Positions 1 through 8,139 of a stretch of DNA of 16,439 bases are shown piece by piece. This DNA comes from Pyruvatibacter sp. GTDB taxonomy: Bacteria; Pseudomonadota; Alphaproteobacteria; CGMCC-115125. The notes under the pieces are model-generated. The model saw nothing but the letters and a program-made list of their open reading frames with translations, had not been told where the DNA came from and did not search any database. The stretch spans positions 1 to 16,439 of the forward strand of contig NZ_JAVJSC010000010.1 of NCBI RefSeq assembly GCF_040219635.1. The letters are read 5' to 3'. Both the position numbers and the translations under genes were made by a program. Position 1 is the stretch's first letter. Each line of letters begins with the position of its first letter.

Positions 1-261
1 GTCGGCATGGCCCGGGCAGTCCACGTGTGCGTAGTGACGGTTTTCCGTCTCATACTCAACATGCGCCGTCGAAATCGTGATCCCGCGCGCCTTTTCCTCA
101 GGCGCCTTGTCAATGTCGTTGTAGTCCGAAAACGTCGCCCCACCTGACTCAGCAAGCACCTTCGTGATCGCAGCCGTCAGCGTCGTCTTGCCATGGTCAA
201 CGTGGCCAATCGTGCCGATGTTTACATGCGGCTTGGTGCGCTCAAACTTTGCTTTTGACAT
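1..261 (-). CDS. tuf: Elongation factor Tu, N-terminal part (5' end of gene; rest outside the window)
   Basis: EF-Tu is the GTPase that delivers aminoacyl-tRNA to the ribosomal A site. The window holds codons 1-87, starting at the ATG at 261. Visible motifs are the P-loop GHVDHGKT at residues 19-26, the switch I segment ending EEKARGITI, and the G3 motif DCPGHAD at residues 81-87, where the window ends. The start is supported by the standard N-terminus MSKAKFERTKPHVNIGTIGH and an AAGGA Shine-Dalgarno-like stretch just upstream. The gene lies 78 nt downstream of fusA, the usual end of the str operon, so it is the fusA-linked copy (often called tufA). A second tuf 3' end lies at the other edge of the window. 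The reading frame is intact; truncation is only due to the window edge. Confidence 0.97.
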   Translation of the reverse strand, partial: MSKAKFERTKPHVNIGTIGHVDHGKTTLTAAITKVLAESGGATFSDYNDIDKAPEEKARGITISTAHVEYETENRHYAHVDCPGHAD

Positions 262-339
262 CTCTTTGTCTTCCTTTGATGGGCGCTGTCTCTTGCAGGC
301 CCCGTCTTAAACTGTGTCTCAAATCGCTTACGCGGTCAG

Positions 340-2418
340 CTATGCCAGCTTCGCGCGAACTTCTTCGGATACCGCGTGCGGCACCTGCTCGTAATGGTCA
401 AACTGCATTGAATACTGGGCACGGCCCTGGCTCATCGAGCGCAGCGTATTCACGTAGCCAAACATGTTGGCCAGCGGCACCATGGCGGAAATAACGGTGG
501 CGTTGCCGCGTGCTTCCGTACCCGAAATCTGCCCGCGACGGGAGTTCAGGTCGCCAATGACATCGCCCATGTAATCCTCAGGTGTCACAACTTCCACGTC
601 CATGATCGGCTCGAGAAGCACCACACCCAGATCATCAACTGCCTCACGGAAGGCAGCACGCGCCGCGATTTCAAACGCCATGATGCTGGAGTCAACATCG
701 TGATAGGCGCCATCCACCAGCTTCACGCTGAAGTCCAGCATCGGGAACCCGGCAAGCACGCCGTTTTCACGCACGCTTTCAATGCCCTTTTGAACGCCGG
801 GAATGTATTCCTTGGGCACTGAGCCACCAACAATCTTGCTCTCAAATTCAAACCCTTCGCCTGGATTGCGTGGTTCAAACTCAAGCTTGATGCGCGCGAA
901 CTGACCTGAACCGCCGGTCTGCTTTTTGTGGGTGTAATCCACAGTCGCCGACTTGGTGATGGTCTCACGATACGCAACCTGCGGCGCACCCACATTGGCC
1001 TCAACCTTGAACTCGCGCTTCATGCGATCAACGATGATGTCGAGGTGCAACTCGCCCATGCCCTTGATGACGGTCTGCCCGGACTCTTCGTCCGACGTAA
1101 CCCGGAATGACGGGTCTTCTTGTGCCAGACGAGACAGCGCCAGACCCATCTTCTCCTGGTCGCTCTTGGTCTTGGGCTCCACGGCCACTTCAATAACCGG
1201 CTCAGGAAACTCCATACGCTCAAGAATGACCGGCTTGTTGGGATCACACAGCGTGTCACCCGTGGTCGTGTCCTTGAGGCCAGCGATAGCGACAATGTCG
1301 CCTGCGGCAGCTTCCTTGATGTCTTCCCTACTGTTGGAATGCATCAGCAGCATACGACCAACACGCTCGCGCTTGTCTTTGACGGTGTTGAGCACCGAAG
1401 AGCCGGTTTCCAGCTTGCCGGAATAAATGCGCGCAAAGGTGAGCGAGCCCACAAACGGGTCGTTCATGATCTTGAAGGCAAGCGCTGCAAACGGCTCGTC
1501 GTCATCAGACTTGCGCAGAATGTCGGCTTCGGTCTTGGGGTCGATGCCCTTAATGGCAGGCACGTCCAGCGGCGACGGCATGTAGTCCACCACCGCATCA
1601 AGCAGCGGCTGAACACCCTTGTTCTTGAACGCCGTACCGCACAGAACCGGCACGAAAATCTGCGCAATCGCGCCCTTGCGGATCAACGCCTTGAGACCGG
1701 CCTCGTCGGGCTCATTGCCTTCAAGGTAGGCTTCCATGGCGTCATCGTCAGCTTCAACAGCCGTCTCGATGAGTTTGGCGCGATACTCGTCGGCCTGGTC
1801 TTTGAGGTCTGCGGGAATGTCGGTGTATTCAAACTCGGCACCAAGGCTCTCATCCTTCCAGATGATGGCCTGCATTTTTACGAGGTCCACAACACCAACG
1901 AAGTCAGACTCGTTGCCGATGGGAAGCTGCGTCACCAGCGGCAACGCGCCGAGGCGATCAACAATCATCTCCACACAGCGGAAGAAGTCCGCGCCCGTAC
2001 GATCCAGCTTGTTGACGAAGCACATGCGCGGCACGCGGTACTTGTCAGCCTGCCGCCATACGGTTTCAGACTGCGGCTCAACACCGGCCACACCGTCAAA
2101 CACGGCAACCGCGCCATCAAGCACGCGCAGCGAGCGCTCAACTTCAATGGTAAAGTCAACGTGGCCCGGCGTATCAATGATGTTGATCCGGTAGCCTTTC
2201 CAGAAACATGTGGTGGCAGCAGACGTAATGGTAATGCCGCGTTCCTGCTCCTGCTCCATCCAGTCCATGGTGGCAGCGCCGTCATGCACTTCGCCGATTT
2301 TGTGCGAACGACCGGTGTAATAGAGAATGCGCTCAGTCGTCGTCGTCTTACCCGCATCGATGTGAGCCATGATGCCGATATTGCGATAGTCTTTGAGCGG
2401 TGTTGTGCGCGAAGACAT
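340..2418 (-). CDS. fusA: Elongation factor G (EF-G)
   Basis: EF-G is the cytosolic GTPase that drives tRNA-mRNA translocation and, with RRF, ribosome recycling. The 692-aa protein has the family's usual length. Visible G-domain motifs are AHIDAGKT (18-25), the switch I RGITI (60-64), DTPGH (82-86) and NKLD (136-139). Domains II to V follow, including the domain IV region with GGSGQFARIK and the C-terminal SMSQGRAQYSMQFDHYEQVP segment. The match to canonical housekeeping EF-G is strong, and nothing suggests the EF-G2 or tetracycline-protection branches. The start at 2418 gives the conserved MSSRTTPLKDYRNIGI N-terminus and has an AGAGG Shine-Dalgarno 9 nt upstream. It lies 75 nt after rpsG and 78 nt before tuf, consistent with str operon co-transcription. 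No frameshift or missing catalytic residue is seen. Confidence 0.98.
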   Translation of the reverse strand: MSSRTTPLKDYRNIGIMAHIDAGKTTTTERILYYTGRSHKIGEVHDGAATMDWMEQEQERGITITSAATTCFWKGYRINIIDTPGHVDFTIEVERSLRVLDGAVAVFDGVAGVEPQSETVWRQADKYRVPRMCFVNKLDRTGADFFRCVEMIVDRLGALPLVTQLPIGNESDFVGVVDLVKMQAIIWKDESLGAEFEYTDIPADLKDQADEYRAKLIETAVEADDDAMEAYLEGNEPDEAGLKALIRKGAIAQIFVPVLCGTAFKNKGVQPLLDAVVDYMPSPLDVPAIKGIDPKTEADILRKSDDDEPFAALAFKIMNDPFVGSLTFARIYSGKLETGSSVLNTVKDKRERVGRMLLMHSNSREDIKEAAAGDIVAIAGLKDTTTGDTLCDPNKPVILERMEFPEPVIEVAVEPKTKSDQEKMGLALSRLAQEDPSFRVTSDEESGQTVIKGMGELHLDIIVDRMKREFKVEANVGAPQVAYRETITKSATVDYTHKKQTGGSGQFARIKLEFEPRNPGEGFEFESKIVGGSVPKEYIPGVQKGIESVRENGVLAGFPMLDFSVKLVDGAYHDVDSSIMAFEIAARAAFREAVDDLGVVLLEPIMDVEVVTPEDYMGDVIGDLNSRRGQISGTEARGNATVISAMVPLANMFGYVNTLRSMSQGRAQYSMQFDHYEQVPHAVSEEVRAKLA

Positions 2419-2493
2419 GTGAGTGAGCCTCTAAAACCTAAAACTTGAAAACGGAGCCGTAAAAACGGGGCAGTCGTAAAATCAGCAGATCGC

Positions 2494-2964
2494 CTACCAG
2501 CGGTAGTGCGAGAAGGCGCGGTTGGCTTCCGCCATCCGGTGCGTGTCTTCCCGCTTCTTGATGGCGGACCCGCGGTTATTGGCAGCATCCAGAAGTTCAC
2601 CCGCCAGGCGGTCCGTCATGGTCTTTTCATTGCGGGCGCGCGATGCAGCGATCAGCCAGCGAATGGCGAGCGCACGGCGGCGTTCGGGGCGCACTTCAAC
2701 AGGCACCTGATAGGTGGCACCACCCACACGGCGTGAGCGCACTTCAACAGCAGGCATCACATTGGTGAGCGCATCATGGAACATCTGCACGGGATCCTGG
2801 CTGGTCTTGACCTGGATCTGGTCAAACGCACCGTAAACAATGCGCTCGGCAGCAGACTTTTTGCCGTCATACATCAGGCAGTTCATGAACTTGGTAACCA
2901 CCTGATCGCCAAACTTGGCGTCGGGAATGATCTCGCGTTTCTCAGCGCGGTGACGTCGTGACAT
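2494..2964 (-). CDS. rpsG: 30S ribosomal protein S7
   Basis: S7 nucleates folding of the 3' major domain of 16S rRNA and lies at the mRNA/tRNA exit side of the 30S head. The 156-aa product is of typical length. It begins MSRRHRAEKREIIPDAKFGD and contains the conserved FMNCLMYDGKKSAAERIVYGA and VEVRPERRRALAIRWLI segments. It ends MAEANRAFSHYRW, the usual C-terminus of this family. The ATG at 2964 is preceded by a GAGGGGA Shine-Dalgarno. It starts only 18 nt after the rpsL stop codon, so the two are translationally close. This gap is too short for the long S7-binding intercistronic element known from E. coli. fusA follows after 75 nt. Confidence 0.98.
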   Translation of the reverse strand: MSRRHRAEKREIIPDAKFGDQVVTKFMNCLMYDGKKSAAERIVYGAFDQIQVKTSQDPVQMFHDALTNVMPAVEVRSRRVGGATYQVPVEVRPERRRALAIRWLIAASRARNEKTMTDRLAGELLDAANNRGSAIKKREDTHRMAEANRAFSHYRW

Positions 2965-2982
2965 ATCTTTAAGTCCCCTCGC

Positions 2983-3354
2983 CTACTTAGGCCGCTTTGC
3001 GCCGTACTTCGAACGGCGCTGTTTACGGTCCTTGACGCCCTGGGTATCCAGCACGCCGCGAATGATGTGGTAGCGAACGCCGGGCAAATCCTTCACACGA
3101 CCGCCGCGGATCATCACCACGGAGTGTTCCTGAAGGTTATGGCCTTCGCCTGGAATGTAACTTGTGACTTCAAAGCCGTTGTTCAGGCGCACACGAGCCA
3201 CCTTACGAAGCGCTGAGTTCGGCTTCTTCGGTGTGGTTGTGTACACGCGCGTGCATACGCCGCGCTTTTGAGGGCAGGCTTCCATCGCCGGCACCTTGGT
3301 CCGCTTGATCTGCGGCTGGCGCGGCTTGCGGATGAGCTGGTTAATCGTCGGCAT
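2983..3354 (-). CDS. rpsL: 30S ribosomal protein S12
   Basis: S12 sits at the decoding centre of the 30S subunit and influences tRNA selection accuracy; it is the classical streptomycin-resistance locus. The 123-aa protein starts MPTINQLIRKPRQPQIKRTKVPA. The conserved TTTPKKPNSALRK carries Lys43, and GGRVKDLPGVRYH carries Lys88 and Asp89, the site methylthiolated by RimO in other bacteria. These positions are wild type, which predicts a streptomycin-sensitive target. The frame is open upstream to 3435, but that extension (MSPVRRVVFGLARM...) is not family-like and runs through two RNA hairpins, so I chose the ATG at 3354. No strong Shine-Dalgarno sits at normal distance from this ATG (an AAGG lies about 15 nt upstream), which is unusual among the genes here. 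It is the first gene of the str group. Confidence 0.97.
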   Translation of the reverse strand: MPTINQLIRKPRQPQIKRTKVPAMEACPQKRGVCTRVYTTTPKKPNSALRKVARVRLNNGFEVTSYIPGEGHNLQEHSVVMIRGGRVKDLPGVRYHIIRGVLDTQGVKDRKQRRSKYGAKRPK

Positions 3355-3385
3355 AAGAGCTTTTCGACGCCTTCTCTTCAAAGTT

Positions 3386-3402
3386 GCCCGGACCATCCGG
3401 GC
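3386..3402 (-). other. RNA hairpin in rpsL leader (hairpin 2)
   Basis: A perfect 7-bp stem (arms 3396-3402 and 3386-3392, GCCCGGA with TCCGGGC) closes a 3-nt loop. It lies 32 nt upstream of the rpsL ATG and has no T-tract after it. Its arms share the CCCGG/CCGGG core with the neighbouring hairpin at 3417-3430, so the two can exchange partners. Confidence 0.6.
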
Positions 3403-3406
3403 CAAT

Positions 3407-3430
3407 CCAAAAACAACCCGGCGAACCGGG
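3407..3430 (-). terminator. Terminator-like hairpin in rpsL leader (hairpin 1, possible attenuator)
   Basis: On the minus strand a 5-bp all-GC stem (CCCGG, loop TTCG, CCGGG at 3430-3417) is followed directly by TTGTTTTTGG. This has the shape of an intrinsic terminator, although the stem is short. It is located 62 nt upstream of the rpsL ATG, inside the presumed leader, so if active it would attenuate the str operon rather than end an upstream gene. The rpoC terminator at 3807-3845 already fills that second role. Confidence 0.4.
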
Positions 3431-3704
3431 CTCAAAAATCCGTCTTTTTGAAGAAAACCTTAAAGCGCGTCATCCGGATGCGATTCTGCGCGCCACGCTG
3501 GAAGTGTTTCGCAAAAGACGAAACGCCAGCGGAACGCAAAAGCGGACCAGTCAGGCAAACCTGAGTGGCCCAAAAACGCAGAGGAACCGTGGAAAAATCC
3601 CCGGTTCGTGCTCCGGTAGTGTGCTCTTTGGCTTTCCTTAACAGCGTTTAGGCCGGGGCTGTTGCCACCTGAATCGCCTACTGCCTGCTTCAAAAAGTGG
3701 GCGG

Positions 3705-3733
3705 AACCTAACGATCCACCCTCTGCACGTCAA
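3705..3733 (-). promoter_or_regulatory. Candidate promoter of the rpsL-rpsG-fusA-tuf group
   Basis: On the minus strand TTGACG (3733-3728) matches five of six bases of the housekeeping -35 consensus. It is followed after 17 nt by TAGGTT (3710-3705), a weak -10 with three of six consensus bases. It sits about 75 nt after the rpoC terminator, the expected place for a str promoter, and would give a leader of roughly 340 nt. The evidence is spacing plus the -35 match only. Confidence 0.35.
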
Positions 3734-3806
3734 GGCCAACGGCCCACAAATCGCCGGGAAATCCCAACTAATCTGCATACCAGCCCCTCCCGCCCGAATT
3801 GACGGG

Positions 3807-3845
3807 AAAATCGGGGCCGCCGGACATGCCGGCGGCCCCGTTTTC
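3807..3845 (-). terminator. Intrinsic terminator after rpoC
   Basis: A perfect 12-bp GC-rich stem (arms 3829-3840 and 3812-3823, minus-strand arm CGGGGCCGCCGG type) has a 5-nt loop. It is preceded by AAAA and followed by a short ATTTTCC tract on the minus strand. It begins about 12 nt after the rpoC stop codon. The T-tract is short, but the stem is the strongest in the window and its position is exactly as expected for the end of the rif operon. The flanking A and T runs make the structure symmetrical, so it could also work on the plus strand, where no gene is seen. Confidence 0.8.
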
Positions 3846-3851
3846 AGTCTG

Positions 3852-6800
3852 TCAGGCTACGTCTTCTGCGCCTACGTCATCCGCGACGTCATCCGCCGCG
3901 TCATCAAGGGCCGGGGCAACAACGCCGCGGCTGTCCATGATGGTTTCGTCCCGGTTAGCCGCTTCACCCTTGAGGCGATTAAGAAGCGCGCCCGTACCTG
4001 CCGGAATAAGCCGACCCACGATGACGTTCTCCTTGAGGCCAATCAGGTGGTCCTGCTTGCCGTTAACGGACGCGTCAGTCAGCACCCGCGTGGTTTCCTG
4101 GAAGGACGCTGCGGAGATGAACGAACGTGTCTGCAGTGACGCCTTGGTGATGCCCAGCAGCACCGGGTTGGCCTGAGCGGGGGTGCCGCCTTCCGCAACA
4201 ACCTTTTCGTTGATCTCGTCAAACTCGACGCGATCAAGCTGCTCTGCGTTCAGCAAGGTCGTGGAGCCGGCATCCGTTACCTCAACTTTTTGCAGCATCT
4301 GGCGAACAATCACCTCAATGTGCTTGTCGTTAATGTTCACGCCCTGCAACCGGTAAACCTCCTGGATTTCGTTGACGAGGTAGCGTGCAAGCTCCTCGAC
4401 GCCCGAAATGGCCAGAATGTCATGCGGTGCCGGGTTGCCATCCAGCAGGTATTCACCCTTCTCGATGAAGTCACCTTCACGCACCGACAAGTGCTTGCCC
4501 TTGGGAATGAGATATTCCGTCGGTTCCTCGCTCTCGTCCTTGGGGCGCACAATAATGCGGCGCTTGTTCTTGTAGTCACGACCAAACTCAACAATGCCAT
4601 CGCACTCGGCGATAACAGCATTGTCTTTGGGACGACGTGCCTCGAACAGCTCCGCCACACGCGGCAGACCGCCGGTAATGTCGCGGGTCTTGGCACCTTC
4701 CGTTGGAATACGCGCCAGCACGTCACCCGCATGGATTTCTGCCCCGTCCTCAACAGACAGAATGGCATCCACCGACAGCAGGTAACGGGCTTCGTTGCCG
4801 TTGGCGAGCTTCAACACCTGGCCGTTCTTGCCCTTGAGCACGATGGCCGGTTTGAGATCGGCCGAGCGCGTGGACGCACGCCAGTCGATCACAACCTTGG
4901 AGGCAATGCCGGTCGCTTCATCTGCAACTTCGCGGATGGTCACACCTTCAATCACATCCTCAAAGGCAATGATGCCGTTGCGCTCGGTGAGAATGGGAAG
5001 CGTATAAGGATCCCACTCCGCCATGCGCTGGCCGCGTTCCACCTTGTCGCCGTCCTTGATACGCAGGCGCGTACCGTAAGACAGACGGTGGGTGGCCAGT
5101 TCAACACCTTCAGCGTCAGACACCACAAGCGACGACGAACGACCCATGACAATGACGTTGCCTGATGAGTCCGTCACCAGTTCCGGGTTGGCGATGGTCA
5201 CCGTGCCCGCGTGGTTGCTCTCAATGAACGACGAGTCCACCACCTGTGCCGTGCCACCAATGTGGAAGGTACGCATGGTGAGCTGGGTACCCGGCTCACC
5301 GATGGACTGCGCCGCAATCACGCCGATGGCTTCACCCATGTTGACCGGCGTGCCGCGAGCCAGGTCACGGCCATAGCACTTGCCGCACACACCGCCGCGC
5401 GTTTCGCACGTCAGCACGGAGCGGATGAGCACCTGCTGCACACCTGCTTCTTCAATCAGGTCCACAACCGGTTCAGTCATCTCCTCGCCCTTGGGCGCAA
5501 TCACCTCACCGCTCACCGGATGCAGCACATCATTGGCCGGCGTGCGGCCAAGAATACGACTTCCAAGAGACGCCAGCACTTCACCGCTGTCGATAACAGC
5601 ACCAACCGTCAGACCATCTTCGGAGCCGCAATCCGGCTCGATGATGATGCAGTCCTGCGCCACATCAACCAGACGACGCGTCAGATACCCTGAGTTTGCC
5701 GTCTTGAGCGCGGTGTCAGCCAGACCCTTACGGGCACCGTGAGTTGAGTTGAAGTACTCAAGCACGGTCAGGCCTTCCTTGAAGTTCGAGATGATCGGCG
5801 TTTCGATGATCTCGCCCGACGGCTTGGCCATAAGACCACGCATACCGGCAAGCTGCTTCATCTGGGCGGGCGAGCCACGGGCACCGGAATGGGACATCAT
5901 GTAAATGGAGTTGATGTCCTTGGTGCGCCCGGTTTCCTCGTCAATCTGGACGGCGGAAATCTTGCCCATCATTTCTTCGGCCACGCGGTCTGTGCACTTG
6001 GCCCAGGCGTCCACAACCTTGTTGTACTTCTCGCCCTGGGTAATCAGACCGTCGATGTACTGCTGCTCATATTCGTTGGCCAGGGTCCGGGTTTCTTCAA
6101 CCAGACCTTCCTTGGTTTCAGGCACCACCATGTCGTCCTTGCCGAACGAAATGCCGGCGCGGCAGGCGCGCGCAAACCCAAGCGCCATGATCCGGTCACA
6201 GAAAATCACCGTGTCCTTCTGGCCGGTGTGGCGGTACACCACATCAATCATGCCCGAAATGGCCTTCTTGGTGAGCAACTGGTTCACCAAGTCATACGGC
6301 ACATTTGCGTTACGCGGCAGCAGATCACCCACCAGCATCCGGCCCGGTGTCGTGTCCACAATCATGGTCACGTCGTTGCCGTCATGGTCTTTGGTGACCC
6401 AGCGTGTTTTCACCTTTGCGTGCAGGGTCACAGCACCCGCATCAAGCGCGTGCTCGATCTCTGCCACATCAGAGAACACCATGCCCTCGCCCGGCTCGTT
6501 GTCTTTTTCGAGCGAGAGGTAATACAGGCCCAGAATGATGTCCTGCGACGGCACGATGATCGGCGTGCCATCCGCGGGGTGCAGAATGTTGTTGGTGGAC
6601 ATCATCAGCACACGCGCTTCAAGCTGTGCTTCAAGCGACAGCGGCACGTGAACGGCCATCTGGTCGCCGTCAAAGTCAGCGTTGAACGCAGCACACACCA
6701 GCGGGTGAAGCTGAATGGCTTTACCCTCGATGAGCGTCGGCTCGAACGCCTGGATGCCCAGACGGTGCAGTGTCGGCGCGCGGTTGAGCATCACCGGATG

Positions 6801-8063
6801 TTCGCGGATCACCTCTTCGAGGATGTCCCACACTTCCGGCTTTTCCTTCTCAACCAGCTTCTTGGCCTGCTTGATGGTGGCAGCAAGCCCCTTGGCTTCA
6901 AGGCGCGAATAGATGAACGGCTTGAACAGCTCAAGCGCCATCTTCTTGGGCAGGCCACACTGGTGCAGCTTAAGCTCCGGACCCACCACAATCACCGAGC
7001 GGCCTGAATAGTCCACGCGCTTGCCAAGCAGGTTCTGGCGGAACCGCCCCTGCTTGCCCTTGAGCATGTCTGACAGCGACTTCAACGGACGCTTGTTTGC
7101 ACCGGTGATGACGCGGCCACGGCGGCCATTGTCAAACAGCGCATCAACAGCTTCCTGCAGCATCCGCTTTTCGTTGCGGATGATGATATCGGGCGCGCGC
7201 AGTTCCATCAGACGCTTCAACCGATTGTTGCGGTTGATGACGCGACGATACAGGTCATTGAGGTCAGACGTCGCAAAGCGACCGCCATCCAGCGGCACCA
7301 GCGGCCGCAGTTCCGGCGGAATGACCGGCACAACCGTGAGGATCATCCACTCAGGCCGGTTACCGGATTCCATGAAGGCTTCAACAACCTTCAGACGCTT
7401 GGCCAGCTTCTTGGGCTTGAGTTCGGTCGTGGCTTCGGCGATCTCGACGCGAAGCTCGGCGGCAATTTTTTCAAGGTCGAGACCCATCAGCATGTCGCGG
7501 ATAGCTTCAGCGCCAATGCCGGCGGTAAAGGCGTCCTCGCCATACTCGTCCTGCGCATCCATGTACTCTTCTTCGGTGAGCAACTGGTGCAGCTTGAGCG
7601 GCGTCAGACCCGGTTCGGTCACGATGTAGCTCTCGAAATAGAGCACCCGCTCCAGATCCTTGAGCGCCATATCCAGAAGCAGGCCGATGCGCGACGGCAG
7701 CGACTTGAGGAACCAGATATGCGCAACGGGAGCCGCAAGCTCAATGTGGCCCATGCGCTCGCGCCGGACCTTTGAGAGCGTTACTTCCACGCCGCACTTT
7801 TCGCAGATGATGCCCTTGTACTTCATCCGCTTGTACTTGCCGCACAGGCACTCGTAGTCCTTCTGCGGACCAAAGATGCGTGAGCAGAACAGACCATCAC
7901 GCTCAGGCTTGAACGTGCGGTAGTTGATGGTTTCAGGCTTCTTCACCTCACCGAACGACCAGGAGAAAATTTTCTCCGGCGCGGCAATTGAAATCTTGAT
8001 CGCGTCAAATGTCTCAGCAACGCCTGACGGGTTGAAGAGATTGTTGAGGACTTCCTGGTTCAT
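3852..8063 (-). CDS. rpoC: DNA-directed RNA polymerase subunit beta'
   Basis: Beta' forms the clamp and, with beta, the catalytic cleft of RNA polymerase. The 1403-aa protein is normal for proteobacteria. The zinc-ribbon cysteines are C72, C74, C87 and C90, and the second zinc site is C812, C886, C893 and C896. The catalytic Mg-binding loop NADFDGDQM spans 461-469, with aspartates 463, 465 and 467. The trigger-loop segment GEPGTQLTMRTFH spans 922-934 and includes Met930 and His934. The start at 8063 gives MNQEVLNNLFNP and has a GAGG Shine-Dalgarno 6 nt upstream. It follows rpoB by 116 nt and is closed by a strong terminator immediately after its stop. The Asp/Ala/Val-rich C-terminus (ALDDAADDVADDVGAEDVA) is low in complexity, as in some alphaproteobacterial beta' tails. 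No frameshift is seen. Confidence 0.99.
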   Translation of the reverse strand: MNQEVLNNLFNPSGVAETFDAIKISIAAPEKIFSWSFGEVKKPETINYRTFKPERDGLFCSRIFGPQKDYECLCGKYKRMKYKGIICEKCGVEVTLSKVRRERMGHIELAAPVAHIWFLKSLPSRIGLLLDMALKDLERVLYFESYIVTEPGLTPLKLHQLLTEEEYMDAQDEYGEDAFTAGIGAEAIRDMLMGLDLEKIAAELRVEIAEATTELKPKKLAKRLKVVEAFMESGNRPEWMILTVVPVIPPELRPLVPLDGGRFATSDLNDLYRRVINRNNRLKRLMELRAPDIIIRNEKRMLQEAVDALFDNGRRGRVITGANKRPLKSLSDMLKGKQGRFRQNLLGKRVDYSGRSVIVVGPELKLHQCGLPKKMALELFKPFIYSRLEAKGLAATIKQAKKLVEKEKPEVWDILEEVIREHPVMLNRAPTLHRLGIQAFEPTLIEGKAIQLHPLVCAAFNADFDGDQMAVHVPLSLEAQLEARVLMMSTNNILHPADGTPIIVPSQDIILGLYYLSLEKDNEPGEGMVFSDVAEIEHALDAGAVTLHAKVKTRWVTKDHDGNDVTMIVDTTPGRMLVGDLLPRNANVPYDLVNQLLTKKAISGMIDVVYRHTGQKDTVIFCDRIMALGFARACRAGISFGKDDMVVPETKEGLVEETRTLANEYEQQYIDGLITQGEKYNKVVDAWAKCTDRVAEEMMGKISAVQIDEETGRTKDINSIYMMSHSGARGSPAQMKQLAGMRGLMAKPSGEIIETPIISNFKEGLTVLEYFNSTHGARKGLADTALKTANSGYLTRRLVDVAQDCIIIEPDCGSEDGLTVGAVIDSGEVLASLGSRILGRTPANDVLHPVSGEVIAPKGEEMTEPVVDLIEEAGVQQVLIRSVLTCETRGGVCGKCYGRDLARGTPVNMGEAIGVIAAQSIGEPGTQLTMRTFHIGGTAQVVDSSFIESNHAGTVTIANPELVTDSSGNVIVMGRSSSLVVSDAEGVELATHRLSYGTRLRIKDGDKVERGQRMAEWDPYTLPILTERNGIIAFEDVIEGVTIREVADEATGIASKVVIDWRASTRSADLKPAIVLKGKNGQVLKLANGNEARYLLSVDAILSVEDGAEIHAGDVLARIPTEGAKTRDITGGLPRVAELFEARRPKDNAVIAECDGIVEFGRDYKNKRRIIVRPKDESEEPTEYLIPKGKHLSVREGDFIEKGEYLLDGNPAPHDILAISGVEELARYLVNEIQEVYRLQGVNINDKHIEVIVRQMLQKVEVTDAGSTTLLNAEQLDRVEFDEINEKVVAEGGTPAQANPVLLGITKASLQTRSFISAASFQETTRVLTDASVNGKQDHLIGLKENVIVGRLIPAGTGALLNRLKGEAANRDETIMDSRGVVAPALDDAADDVADDVGAEDVA

Positions 8064-8139
8064 GAACCGCCTCTTTCAGGTATCTCCGAAGGCCTTGGGT
8101 CTGGCCGGTCGCGGAGAAGGAAAATCAAAAAGGATTGAC

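Larger units (their letters stand above)
3355..3806 (-). promoter_or_regulatory. Non-coding rpoC-rpsL spacer / 5' leader of rpsL, hairpin-rich
   Basis: No convincing gene lies in this stretch. Read on the minus strand it contains a promoter-like site near 3705-3733. A 6-bp hairpin follows (arms 3519-3524 and 3506-3511), and the region also has a 5-bp hairpin at 3551-3564. Close to rpsL are two adjacent GC-rich hairpins at 3417-3430 and 3386-3402, described separately. A 77-codon frame (3460-3693, minus strand) starts at TTG, lacks a clear ribosome-binding site and resembles no family I know. I infer that this is the transcribed leader of the str group, following termination after rpoC. Confidence 0.6.

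Noticed and set aside
1120..2448. Long plus-strand open frame (442 codons) antisense to fusA and the rpsG-fusA spacer
   Set aside because: It is the reverse-strand shadow of a highly conserved, GC-rich gene. The translation is rich in His, Arg and Val with no family resemblance, and no ribosome-binding site or operon context supports it.
3355..3435. N-terminal extension of rpsL to an upstream in-frame start
   Set aside because: The extra 27 residues (MSPVRRVVFGLARM...) are not found in S12 families, and the extension runs through leader hairpins; the conserved N-terminus begins at the ATG at 3354.
3460..3693. Possible 77-aa gene in the rpoC-rpsL spacer (minus strand)
   Set aside because: It starts with TTG, has no clear Shine-Dalgarno and no recognisable motif, and contains the leader's hairpins; it is better explained as open frame in untranslated leader.
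5889..7007. Long plus-strand open frame (372 codons) antisense to rpoC
   Set aside because: Same pattern of codon-bias-driven antisense openness inside rpoC; the composition is unlike a real protein, and rpoC on the other strand is unambiguous.
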